Below, piece after piece: positions 40,639-50,588 of a DNA stretch of 64,000 bases (its first letter is position 1; every line of letters starts with the position of its first letter). The stretch is from Exobasidium rhododendri (lineage: Eukaryota; Basidiomycota; Exobasidiomycetes; Exobasidiales; Exobasidiaceae). The notes below the pieces were generated by a model. It was not told where the DNA came from. It did no database searches and was given only the letters and a program-made list of their open reading frames with translations. The position numbers and the translations under genes are program-made. The stretch spans positions 744,001 to 808,000 of the forward strand of contig CP110632.1 of the NCBI GenBank assembly GCA_026210745.1, read 5' to 3'.

Positions 40639-41140
40639 GGTAGAGCCTCTCTATTAGGCTGCTTCAGATGTGCTGAATCAAAACCCCACTGCCGCGATTA
40701 TGGAGCTGGATCTCGCGTATACCCAGTCTTGCGGGAGTTTGCGATGTCAACGTGATCCACGCACCTATTCGCCAGCCTCGACGATGGTCTTGTCGAGAGT
40801 GATCAGCTGAAGTGTGAATGTACAGAGCGGAAGCTTAAAATGCGGACGTTCGCACAGCAAAGTTACTTTGTCGAGAGACTCACCCACTCTAACGACATGC
40901 AGAAGAAGCGTGTCGGGATTACGTAATCGAAGTGCGTTTTCTATTTCTAGCAACTTTCAAGGTCGTCCTCCATTGACAATTATGTTGGAGTGTGAAGAGG
41001 GGCAGGAATTTCTGACGTGAGTCTGAATTCAGCAGGGGAGAGGGGGGCCGGGCTTCCGATGTCTTGATGGTGAAAGTGGAAAGGAGCCTGCTTTTCGGCC
41101 TTTCTCCATCGCAATACTTCATTGAGTGACATACACCAGA
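40639..41140. other. Divergent promoter region
   Basis: 502 bp between YOS1 and the surface-protein gene. Splice-like sites and short open stretches occur on both strands (for example CTATTTCTAG at about 40941), but I can assemble no protein from them. Confidence 0.4.
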
Positions 41141-41695
41141 ATGCACATCACTTCTCAAAGTGTAGCTCTGACGCTGCTAGCCATTCTAGCTGTTACTTTC
41201 TCTTCTGCACAGCAAGAAAACGATGTCCTGCACGCTCGGCAACAGCAGACAACGGCAAGTTCGACAAGTGCGAGCGGCTCATCGACGTCCTCCTCCCGCA
41301 CTTCTTCCGCTTCGTCTAGTACGATTACTCAGAGCGCCAATGGTGAGCACAGATATATAAGCGTTCTTTCTCCATCTTCTAATGTGTTACCTTGCTCACG
41401 ACTTTCGTATGTACTAACTTGCACATCTATAGTGACTGCTTCGACCACCGCAACGTCAGTCAGCACCTCAACACCCTCCACCTTTCCCACTGCGTCTCAG
41501 ATATCCACTGGCTTGCTTGCAGGAACGGCGCAAGCTCCCTTTCCTGGTGGCACAAGTGGGTCTGGAAGTGGAGCATTGGGACCAGATGACAGCTATATTG
41601 CAGCAGCCATGACTCTCGCAGCATCTAGCTCAGGTGTGATCTGTCTGGCCGTGACAATGCTGTTCTGTGTCGTCGGAGGTCTCGTCATTCTATAG
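41141..41695 (+). CDS. Small Ser/Thr-rich secreted, probably GPI-anchored protein
   Basis: Exons 41141-41342 and 41433-41695 give 154 residues. The 90-bp intron contains TACTAAC and is in frame without stops, so a longer unspliced form of 184 residues would also be possible. The start MHITSQSVALTLLAILAV is a signal peptide ending near FSSAQQ. The middle is dominated by Ser and Thr (TTASSTSASGSSTSSS), expected to be heavily O-mannosylated. The C-terminus is hydrophobic (VICLAVTMLFCVVGGLVIL) and preceded by small residues, as in GPI-anchor signals. Such proteins are wall or surface mucins with little sequence conservation, so no specific role can be named. Confidence 0.75.
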   Translation: MHITSQSVALTLLAILAVTFSSAQQENDVLHARQQQTTASSTSASGSSTSSSRTSSASSSTITQSANGEHRYISVLSPSSNVLPCSRLSYVLTCTSIVTASTTATSVSTSTPSTFPTASQISTGLLAGTAQAPFPGGTSGSGSGALGPDDSYIAAAMTLAASSSGVICLAVTMLFCVVGGLVIL

Positions 41696-42057
41696 GAACT
41701 CAGTGAACAGCATTCCGCCTTCTCAAAACAGCGTTCAGTGTATGAAAAGAGCAAGCACATCATCATTCATCTCCACGAAGCATTTCCCTACTTTGTTCTC
41801 AAACCCTTCATTACGCTGTACTTTTTCAACTATACATAATGCTGCCCTGTCAATCACTCTAGTGTATCTGTGTTATGAGATCTGGCAAGGCCACTGACTC
41901 TGCAACCATATCTGCTAATAGTGGTTGTCAGAAGTACGGAACGCAAAGAAAGGACCAAAGTACATCAGGCCAAGACAGACGTAGGGAAAATGCTGCTGTT
42001 GCTTTTTATTCATTGTAGTGGATTTAGATGGCACATGATTGATTGGGTTGAATAGGG
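41696..42057. other. Intergenic between convergent genes
   Basis: 362 bp of 3' flank for the surface protein and OST1. No gene or repeat seen. Confidence 0.5.
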
Positions 42058-43814
42058 TCAGCCCTTTATTCGAAGGTCTATCTTGCTAGCGACAACGACA
42101 CTGATGTAGGCAATGACAATCAATGCAACACCGACGAATACCTTTCGGAAGTGATCCAAAGGTGAGAGGGTGTAGTTGATGATGATGAGACCGCCGTGCC
42201 TTTCACTACAATGCTTCTTCCTCATTTCGATGATCGGACTGCCAGTCGTATCAGAGAAGTACCACTTTGATCCGAATGTCTGTTCATCTACGGCAAACGG
42301 TGGTGTGACTTGGATGTTTCTTGCACCCTCGGGTAAGATGATCGTCGTACTGGCGGAATCAATGGCGACGTCGGTGATTGGTGTCATGAACGGCACCGAG
42401 AGAGTGTATCGACTTCCGCTGGATGATTGCCAGCCATCAGACAGCTTCACATTCCACCCAACACTAAATGTGTAGTTCCATCCTCCCAATATTGGGTACC
42501 TCGGCTTCACATCTAAGACAGACGCCTTGTTGCCTGACAGTAGGTGAGGCGACGTGGTGATGTGCTTGGGCGAAGGTGGAGACGGTCGAAAGTTGGAAGT
42601 GGAGACATTTCCAGCTTGATCGACGAAGTAGGCATCTCTTGTACCGGGAGGAAGATGCATGACAAGATTGGAAAGTATGTGCGAGTTGTCCTTTTTGTAG
42701 AATGCAGACATTTGATGGTCGATTCGAGAAAAGTGTCCTTTCAGACTGAAGAAGGAGGCGAGGGTAGATTGGTCATGAGATACAACGTCCAATCTCAGCC
42801 ACCTTACATCGCTCAAGAGACTCACGCTGCTCCATCGTTTCGAAGCCATAATTCATCTTCGACGCTCAGAGTATTGTGCCAGTGAGACACTGTGACGACT
42901 CGATTTGCCTGCAGTAAAGTCGAGAGGTGGTGGGTCAGTCTCACACTTGTCGCAGTCTAGACAATCTGCTGTTTTCCCTTCCTCTCTCTTACCTCGACAA
43001 GGCTCACGACGGGTGCGTCGTGCAGATAATGCACTTGTGCCTTTGGGACGCTACTACTCCCTTGACCGGCTAGAAACGACTTCAAGTTCTCAAAGGGACC
43101 AAAGGTGATTGTCGTGCCTGACTTTGTCATTTGATCCGCGGGCAGAGAAGGCGTAGTGGTGTAAGAGAGAATGCGAGGATGGGACGATTTTACTTTGATT
43201 TTGGCTATTTCCACGTCGTAGATGGCGACTGGTGCGGCATCACCGCTCCAGAGAAGGAACTGCGATTCTGTTTGTGCAACACTGAGTGGCAGTGGTTCTG
43301 ATGTGTGCAGCAAAAGCGCATGAAGGTAGACAGTGATGTCTGGCACCTGTTCTTCCTGATGCGCCCGTCTTAGATATGCTGCCGGTATCTGAACAGAGAA
43401 GAGGTGAGGCCTGCTTGCTGTACTACTCTGGTTTCCTCCCTCTAGATTCTGTGACAGAGAAGCATGCGAATATTCGTCCAAGATACCCTCATCCTTGACA
43501 GGTAGCACGCCCCGTTGGGCCGGGGTGACACCGGCACCAAACTTGACTGTAGCTTCTAGGATACTGATCTTACCAGCATCCGCTTGTGAGAAGGCAAAGT
43601 AGTAGGGCTTTGCTGGATCATCATTGCTGCTGGGCTCCTCTGTTCCTGCTGGTGCTCTGATGACATGAATGTCGCTGAGAACAGTTACTGTACCTCCCAA
43701 TTCTATCGTGCGGACAACATTAGTGACACGCCAGTCTTGCGGTGACACGGAAGCAAGAGCTGCGCTGTGTAGGGCTGACCACGCCAGGACCGTTAGCCAG
43801 AGTAGCAGTCGCAT
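42058..43814 (-). CDS. OST1: Ribophorin I / Ost1, oligosaccharyltransferase subunit
   Basis: Exons 42993-43814, 42826-42908 and 42058-42745 give 530 residues. The N-terminal signal peptide (MRLLLWLTVLAWSALHSAAL) is followed by a lumenal domain with VTNVVRTIELGGTVTVLSD, YYFAFSQADAGKIS and FSVQIPAAYLRRA. The intron junction rebuilds LWLRNDGAALKGHFSRIDHQ, the family hallmark LKG-FSR-D. Further matches are LPPGTRDAYFVDQAGNVSTS, FRPSPPSPKHI-like text and PRYPILGGWNYTF. A single C-terminal membrane helix (VFVGVALIVIAYISVVV) ends in a short cytosolic tail. Ost1 is a core subunit of the ER complex that transfers N-glycans to nascent chains. A reading without the 80-bp second intron starts at a false ATG, so splicing is well supported by the protein. 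Confidence 0.94.
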
Positions 43815-45439
43815 GAGCTTACTTCCTTTTCTTGAGATGGCGAGGATGGTTCGACCTTACTTGCGAGCTTGTTTCCTCGATCAGTACCACGCTTCTATTT
43901 TCGATCTGTCGTTGTGTCGCTTCTTCTCGCCTTCATCGTCCACTTCCACCCTCCCCCGGTGTAGCCAGCGGCTTGGACAAACACGTGTGAATCGCCTCGC
44001 ACGGTCCTCGATTGAGGCAGGTTTCTAAAAAGAGGCGCAAAGGTAACGTGAATGATCACATCGGCCATTTCGGCTCGAAATGTTGTGTTTTCCCTCATAC
44101 ACTCGCCTGGAAATTTGCATCGGGGCGTGCATGTCCATGCGAGAGAGCTCCAAGTACGGCATTTGTAGCCTGCAATGTCCCCTCACCGGGCACAAACAAA
44201 GATTCAAATTTGACTGAGCCACTCTGCAAACTTTATTATGGAGATCGTGTGCGTGCGTGCATCGGAAATTGCTCAATCTCTTCCTTTTCACTAAAGATCC
44301 GAGGAGGTGAAGAAGTGAAGGTTCGCGACCACCGCGGGACGAGAAGGCAAGCCAGCCACCTTTGCGCCTCAATTACAAATAATTAGGTCCACAAATAATT
44401 AGGTCCAAGGGAGGGGGCTTGATTGAAAGGATATCTCAATGTCATGCCCCGACGATAATTTTGTGTCGGACAATGACTGAATTTCCGACGCAAAATCGAT
44501 TCTAGCCAGTGGAATACAACACTAAGACCTAATCTCACCACCTTCTCGAAAAAAAAGAGATGCAGAATTCAATTACAAGTCGCATCCTTACCAGCGTTTA
44601 AAAAGTATTCGCATAGGATGACACAGTGCGAGGATCTGAGAGGCATGGCCTACTTACAGTCTGCGAGGACGCAATACAAATGCATCCCTGAGAAGAGCCG
44701 AATGCGCCTATACAGTAGTGACACAATTGACCTCTACACTCAGCTCGCAATTGTTCCAGCTATCTGTAAATGCGAGGCCACGGCACCTCTGAGCATCGTT
44801 AATTTTCATTAGGTTCAAGAACCCCACCTCTGTATTTGATCAGGAGAATAAAGGACGGGATCGGGTGAGCACTTTCCATGCTTGGCCTCTCTTTTCAATT
44901 CGTTACCTGGCTTCAGTTGACGACGCAATTCTTCTAGCGCCGTTTTGTCTGTCTGGCCAATGCAAGATCTCCTGTACTACTTTGTCGCTTAGGAAGAGTG
45001 GGACATTTGCCGCTGCCGACTTATCTGCTAAGGGGGAAGATAACAGAAGCATCAACACAGACTATCATGTTTGAACTTCCGAGACCTGGATTCAGACAAA
45101 GATGCAGGTTGCGTCCTCTGGTGAGGTGAGCTCGTTTCCCTCCCTTCGTGACTTCCTCCATCGTCTCTGTCCTTTTGGGCTGCAAACAAATCCTCTCTAC
45201 TCACCTTCACCTTCTCTCGCAAAGACCTGATCTCCAACACCCCGCGACTTCGCATGGCTCCTCCCCTCATTCTCTTTTGTAGTGCGCCTTCCATTCCTTC
45301 TCACTCTCGCTACTGACATCGAGCACAACATCTTCCCCATCTTCGGTTGTTCCCTGTGTCGTCTCTTTCTGCCTCACTGTCCCAGCTCCTTTCTCTGCCA
45401 CTAGAACAGATGCCGCTCGCCACTTTACCTCTGCATTGA
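43815..45439. other. Long intergenic region upstream of a transcription factor
   Basis: About 1.6 kb without a convincing gene. It holds a 16-bp perfect tandem repeat (44375-44406) and pyrimidine-rich DNA from 45330 that is probably the 5' UTR of the Zn2Cys6 gene. Long upstream regions are usual for regulated transcription-factor genes. Confidence 0.5.
44375..44406. repeat. 16-bp perfect tandem duplication
   Basis: Unit ACAAATAATTAGGTCC occurs twice without a gap in the intergenic region. It contains AATTAG, a homeodomain-like core, so it could be a duplicated binding site. Confidence 0.85.
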
Positions 45440-46860
45440 ATGTCAAGTGGATCTCAGGAAATCACTTCCAGCGCAAGTCGGAGGAGACGACTTGATCGTA
45501 CTGCTGAGAGGTCGAGCAAAAGCAGCAAGGGCAAAGGCCGCCTCCGTCGCTCGAGTGCAGAAGATAGCTTGGGCGAGTCGGTCATGCTTTCACAAGTGAG
45601 CCGGACTGCGCCGCTGCAATGGAGCTACCCAGAAGCAAGTCCGTCGCACATACCTATATCCCAAATGCTTCCAATGATAGGCTCGCCAATGACGCCTCTC
45701 CAAGATGAAGACGTGGGATTGCAGATCTGGAATCAGCAGCAGCAACAGCGCCGGGTACAGAACCACTACGATCACTCAGTCGCATTCCTTGCCAGTCTCA
45801 ACAACAGTAACACTGCTTTGGGACCCTATCCTCCAGTGGAGCAAGGCGACCAAAACTTTTCCACACATCCTACCCACTATTACAATCCTGATCGTAGGGA
45901 CTCGAGCTACAGCCTATCATCTTCAACCTATCAATCCCCGCAACACCCTCAGCTTTCCCTTCAGCAGCAGCAGTCCTTCCCAGTAACCCCTATCGTTGCT
46001 GATCTGCAGCAGTATTCTCCCGTAGATTGCTTGACTGCCCTGCAGCCCGCATCATCAACATCGTCTACTTTTTCCAACTCAACGTCATCCTCTTCTGTCC
46101 CCTTCATGTATCAAAGTCGAGAGACGGCCACATCATCCCTTCAGGTATCACCAACGTCACCATCATTTCCACCCCACAATGCACCATTCGCTTATCAACC
46201 AGCTATGCCAGCAAATCACTCCATTTCCTCTTCCTCCTCTCACTCGACCATCTCGCTTGATGCTTTTCACGACATTGCCTTTGAGGCACCTTCAGCTATA
46301 CCACTCGACTCTGGAATGCTGACAATGGGGGTTCCTTCCTTACTCGACAGCATCAGTGTAGGCTTTCCGCACGCAGCCTCTCCTTCTCTGTCTTCGCAAA
46401 GCAGTATGTCAAGATCTCCTAGTCTTCCCACTCTCGGCAACTCAACAGAAGGAGTCCAGCCGCCAGTTCTTTCTAGGACTTTTCGAGCGCGGGCAAAGAA
46501 TTCCAAAGAAGGCGCTCCGGCTTGTGACTTTTGTCGTAAGAGAAAAGTGAAGGTGAGAAAGATTCGATGCTGGTGTGGTCGGCATCCAAGACTGACGGAC
46601 AATCTTCCTGTTTCTTCTCGTTCTCTCTCTTATCGTCGTCTACTTACTCTCAGTGTGATCGCATGCAACCAACTTGCTCGTTCTGCATCAGGCACGAGGT
46701 AGAGTGTGTCACGGAAGATCAACTACGAAAGAGAGGTCCGCCTACAAAGGCACAGCGCATCGACATGATGAAAGCAGGATACCTCTACGATCGTCGTCGA
46801 AGAAGGTGGAGGAAATGTCAATCGGGAGAGCAATTGGAGCTCGAGCCTTCTGAAGAGTAG
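45440..46860 (+). CDS. Zn2Cys6 transcription factor with C-terminal zinc cluster
   Basis: Exons 45440-46552 and 46654-46860 give 439 residues. Residues 1 to about 350 are disordered and rich in Ser, Gln and Pro, a likely activation region. The zinc cluster lies near the C-terminus and is split by the intron: CDFCRKRKVK in exon 1 and CDRMQPTCSFCIRHEVEC in exon 2. Together they give Cys-X2-Cys-X6-Cys-X5-Cys-X2-Cys-X7-Cys. A linker, RGPPTKAQRIDMMKAGYLYD, and a basic run RRRRRWRK follow. No fungal transcription-factor middle-homology domain is visible. Most Zn2Cys6 proteins carry the cluster at the N-terminus, so the layout is unusual though not unique. The target genes are unknown. Confidence 0.85.
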
Positions 46861-47947
46861 TTGTGATTCCACTGTAATATCCTATGTAAGGTATCGACTC
46901 CACCTCCGTGCACATGTAGACCCTTCGTAATAACATCTGTCACTAGAAAGAACGCAGTAATGACCGATAATTTCTCCCCCGCTCTCCTGATCTCCTGCGC
47001 ATCTTAGTGTGGAGAGCGCATCAATTGCAGCCAAGCCAGTCATGCTCACAGAATGTCGAAGGAAATCGTGGCATCGCTGGTACTGTGCATGGAGTGCACA
47101 GTCGCTGAAGTAGCAAGGCAGCTCGAAGAAAGCTATCTTGATTGGCATCACTAGACTGACAAGGGGCATTTATCTTTTACCCACCTCGCACTACGCGAGG
47201 GGGTACTTTGCACTACCGAATATTCTGAATTCAGAATCGTCTCTATTAGCATCCCGTCTCTATGCACGAAAACATTTATACCGACACGCTCGCCCCCCAT
47301 TTCTCAGTACAGCCTCTCCTGCATATCACTGCACTAATACTTCTGTAGACACACTACCCAATCCTACTCTACTTTGCACGCAATAGAATCACGCATCCCT
47401 TTGAATACAAGGTTTACTTTACCGGCGGTCCGCGAGGTTAAAGCCACGTCTGCCAACCGTAGATTCTTAATTTGCAGGACATCGTAATACTGTACTAAAA
47501 TGACATGTGCATGAGATAGAAAGTCTTACTGTGACGGGGTGCCGACGTGAAAAATATCGCCAAGCCGCCGGGAGACACGTTCACTACAACAATTGATTGG
47601 CACATGAGCGGTCTAAGATTTCACGTCAACGCTTGGCAGGTTGGAGTTGGGGTACTTTGGCACAGGGAAGAGGAATTGCGCGATGAATGCCAAGCTGTAA
47701 GGAAGGCTCAGTAGGGGTGCGCGGGGGGTGAGGGCGAAGGGGTGAGTCACACTGATGCGCACCCGACTCCAACCCTTCTCCCTCTCTCTTTCCCTGTCCT
47801 GTAGCACAGCATTCCTTTCTACCGACTCATCGTCGACAGTCCAGCACGCACCACCACCACCACCACCTCCTCTCTACCACGGCTCAAGCGAAGCCTTCCG
47901 CGGCAACGCAGCCTACGCACCACCACGAAGGAGAAGCCCGAGGCACA
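46861..47947. other. Intergenic between two Zn2Cys6 genes
   Basis: About 1.1 kb, no gene seen. It contains a CGG-N4-CCG palindrome at 47423-47432, the kind of site Zn2Cys6 dimers bind, and a pyrimidine-rich 5' UTR from about 47765. Confidence 0.45.
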
Positions 47948-50074
47948 ATGTCTACTGCTGCCCAATACTACCCAGCACACTACACGTCCCATGCAGCCTT
48001 CTGGCCACCGCATCACCACAACCCGCCCGCGCAATCCTCTCATGCTTCTGCTTCATCGCCTCCAGAATACTCAGTTGCTACAGGGAAAAAGAGAAAGCGT
48101 CTGCAGAGAGCGTGTGTAGCCTGTCACAAGGCAAAGAGACGCTGTGACGGCGGACTGCCTTGCTCAAATTGCGACTTCAGCGGTCGATCATGTTGTTACA
48201 GCGATTCACAAGGCAAAACTGTGGCACCGACTAAGCGAATCAGTAAACCTAGTGAGGCAGCCAAGTACATCCAACAAGAGCAGCAACAGCAACAGCAGCA
48301 ACAAGGACTACCAAGCGGTCTGGTCAGCAGCTTACCATTGATGCACGGATCGCCATCGTCTGGTCTCTCTGACATGCGCACGTCATCCCATTCACACTCG
48401 CCCTCCTTTGACAACACTTACTCTCCACCAGCCATGGAAGCACGAAGACAGTCGCTCCGTGTCGAGCCCAGTCTGGAGGGTCGACGAGAACTACTTTGCA
48501 TCTTCTTCTCCCACGTACATCCACTGAGCAGCGCGTTCGACGAGATCAGCTTTCTCCGCGACTTATCATCAATGGAGGTGTCGCGGGTACTCCTGTACGC
48601 AATGTATGCAGTCAGCGCAAGGTACGCCTATGACGACAACTCATCCGACGATACATCAAAGTACAGCAAACTGATCGCAGAAACGGGCGACGGTCGGAAG
48701 TATGCTAAGGAAGCGAGAAGACTGCTTCAGCTGGAAGACGAGAAGAGCGGGCAGAGCTTGATCGACGGGACACCACGCATAGACGTGGCGCAAGCTCTCT
48801 GCTTGCTTTCCTATTTCGAGTTCAAGCAAGAGCATCTGTTTCGTGCGTCGTCCTACATTCATTTGAGCAGCAGACATGCCACTGCATTACATGTCCACCT
48901 TGACAGGAGCGCATCCTATCCTCCTAAACAAGGCGATGACTCTGCAGAACTACTTCAACGGCGTAATGCCAAGAGACTGGCCTGTTTGATCTCAACGATG
49001 GACGTCACTATTGGCATGATGAGCGGGCAGACAATGTCGATGAAGTCATGGGACGTTGAGGCCCTCATGGAGAATCTAGCGCAGTCTCGAGACGAGGATG
49101 ATCTGGATACAATGATCATGTCTCAGCTGCTCGCCGCCGCTTGCAATCTCAACACGGCACTCGAGTTGAGGCAAAGGAGAAGGACCAACGGAGGAGGAAG
49201 CACGTTTGATCTGGAAAGACTCATGCGAGATTGCGAATCAAATCTACGTCAATGGGCTCAAGACTTGCCTCGATCCATGTGCTTTGATGAGTTTCAGCTT
49301 CACCACGTCGGTGACATTCTAAACAACCGAAGTCGAGTGAGGTCGCCGCCCTCTTCACCACAGGTGACCAAGAGTTTCGCTCTTTGCTGGACGTTGATGC
49401 ACAGCATGGCAGAGGCAACTACGCTCCTTCTTCGGGAATCGTCAAGTCGAGTCAGTGTGAATGACAAAGCAGCAGCATGCAACAACCTCTTCATGATGAT
49501 AGAGCAAGGCAATTCGAGCTCCTTGTCGAGCTTGTTTGCTACCTTTAGCCTTGCTGTCCTCTACAGCGCCGCTTCGCACTCGATCGTTCAAGTGGGAAAG
49601 GATGATGCCGCTTGGGGTGACATGGTGAGCAAGGCTCGCTCATTTGCCGCTCGTGCCAATCTGAGTGAGGAAGTCAGCGTCAAGATGTCGTCCTGGTGGG
49701 GTAAGGAAGAAGGAAGGAGGTACTCTACTTCATCTACAGGCCCTTCTGCGACTGCACACTTGTCCACTTCAATGCGCACGTCTTCGCCTCCTCTCATCAC
49801 CACTGCTGCTGCTGCTGCTGCTCCCACCACGTCTTCCACCCCTCATCATCGATCACTGCCTAGCCCGGCCGCAAACATCCATCACACAGTCGGGGCACCT
49901 ACTTCCACCAATAATTATCATCACCATCCCCACCATCTTCCCCCTCTCATCAGCACCCCTTTGAATTCCTCTGCTGCGACGGTCCTTCCTCCTCTCCGCT
50001 TGTCCCCATCAGAGAGATCACCGCGAATGTTCTGGAGCCACTCGCAAAGAGTCATGGCTGCTCAGCAGTCGTGA
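47948..50074 (+). CDS. Zn2Cys6 transcription factor with fungal middle-homology region
   Basis: A single exon of 708 residues. The N-terminal zinc cluster RACVACHKAKRRCDGGLPC continues to SNCDFSGRSC, matching Cys-X2-Cys-X6-Cys-X5-Cys-X2-Cys-X6-Cys, and is preceded by the basic GKKRKR. A polyglutamine run (about residues 110-121) follows. The central part (about 175-480) is helical and typical of the fungal transcription-factor domain: RRELLCIFFSHVHPLSSAFDE-like start, VSRVLLYAMYAVSARYA, ALCLLSYFEFKQEHLFRASS and RRNAKRLACLISTMDVTIGMM. The C-terminus has low-complexity Ala, His, Pro and Ser stretches. It acts in the nucleus. Regulators of this layout control metabolism or development, but the targets cannot be read from sequence. 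Confidence 0.93.
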   Translation: MSTAAQYYPAHYTSHAAFWPPHHHNPPAQSSHASASSPPEYSVATGKKRKRLQRACVACHKAKRRCDGGLPCSNCDFSGRSCCYSDSQGKTVAPTKRISKPSEAAKYIQQEQQQQQQQQGLPSGLVSSLPLMHGSPSSGLSDMRTSSHSHSPSFDNTYSPPAMEARRQSLRVEPSLEGRRELLCIFFSHVHPLSSAFDEISFLRDLSSMEVSRVLLYAMYAVSARYAYDDNSSDDTSKYSKLIAETGDGRKYAKEARRLLQLEDEKSGQSLIDGTPRIDVAQALCLLSYFEFKQEHLFRASSYIHLSSRHATALHVHLDRSASYPPKQGDDSAELLQRRNAKRLACLISTMDVTIGMMSGQTMSMKSWDVEALMENLAQSRDEDDLDTMIMSQLLAAACNLNTALELRQRRRTNGGGSTFDLERLMRDCESNLRQWAQDLPRSMCFDEFQLHHVGDILNNRSRVRSPPSSPQVTKSFALCWTLMHSMAEATTLLLRESSSRVSVNDKAAACNNLFMMIEQGNSSSLSSLFATFSLAVLYSAASHSIVQVGKDDAAWGDMVSKARSFAARANLSEEVSVKMSSWWGKEEGRRYSTSSTGPSATAHLSTSMRTSSPPLITTAAAAAAPTTSSTPHHRSLPSPAANIHHTVGAPTSTNNYHHHPHHLPPLISTPLNSSAATVLPPLRLSPSERSPRMFWSHSQRVMAAQQS

Positions 50075-50588
50075 CCGGAATCTCTCTTCATATCCTTCTC
50101 CTTTTGCTTCCTCTTCCTGGATGTATACATATGATTTACTGTTGTACCCATAGCTGCTCCTTCTTGCAAGCTCAACCCCTTACACAATTTATGGACGCGT
50201 CTGAAAAATCAACTACTGTACTACAGTATACTGTATAACGTGGGTGGACGCTCCAACCCAATTCCGGCTACCTACCGGGCTCTACGTCAGAAATTGTCAA
50301 CTTCCAACTAAAGATCCAACATAAGACCCTCCTAAGCACTCGTCCTGGACAGTCTCCTGAAACACCGCGAGAATCAGAGCTCGAAGAGGGGAGTATGTGC
50401 AGCCACGATTGAGCAGAAGACATCCCAGCGAATTGACACCAGCGCAGAATCAATTTTGATCAAGGACGCAGACAGGGATCGCGACAGCATACTCCACTCC
50501 TTTTATCTTGATCAATCTGCATCCGCGCTGACGGGTAGACTACGAGAGGCAGCACTGTAGAAGGTCGGAAGAAAAGCACGCAGCGATC
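50075..50588. other. Intergenic, PEX3 promoter
   Basis: 514 bp without a gene. CTACTGTACTACAGTATACTGTA near 50212-50235 is rich in short inverted repeats and could be a structured 3' element of the upstream gene. Confidence 0.4.

Noticed and set aside
40765-41020. Small genes on either strand between YOS1 and the surface-protein gene
   Set aside because: Frames are short, lack consistent splice phases and resemble no family.
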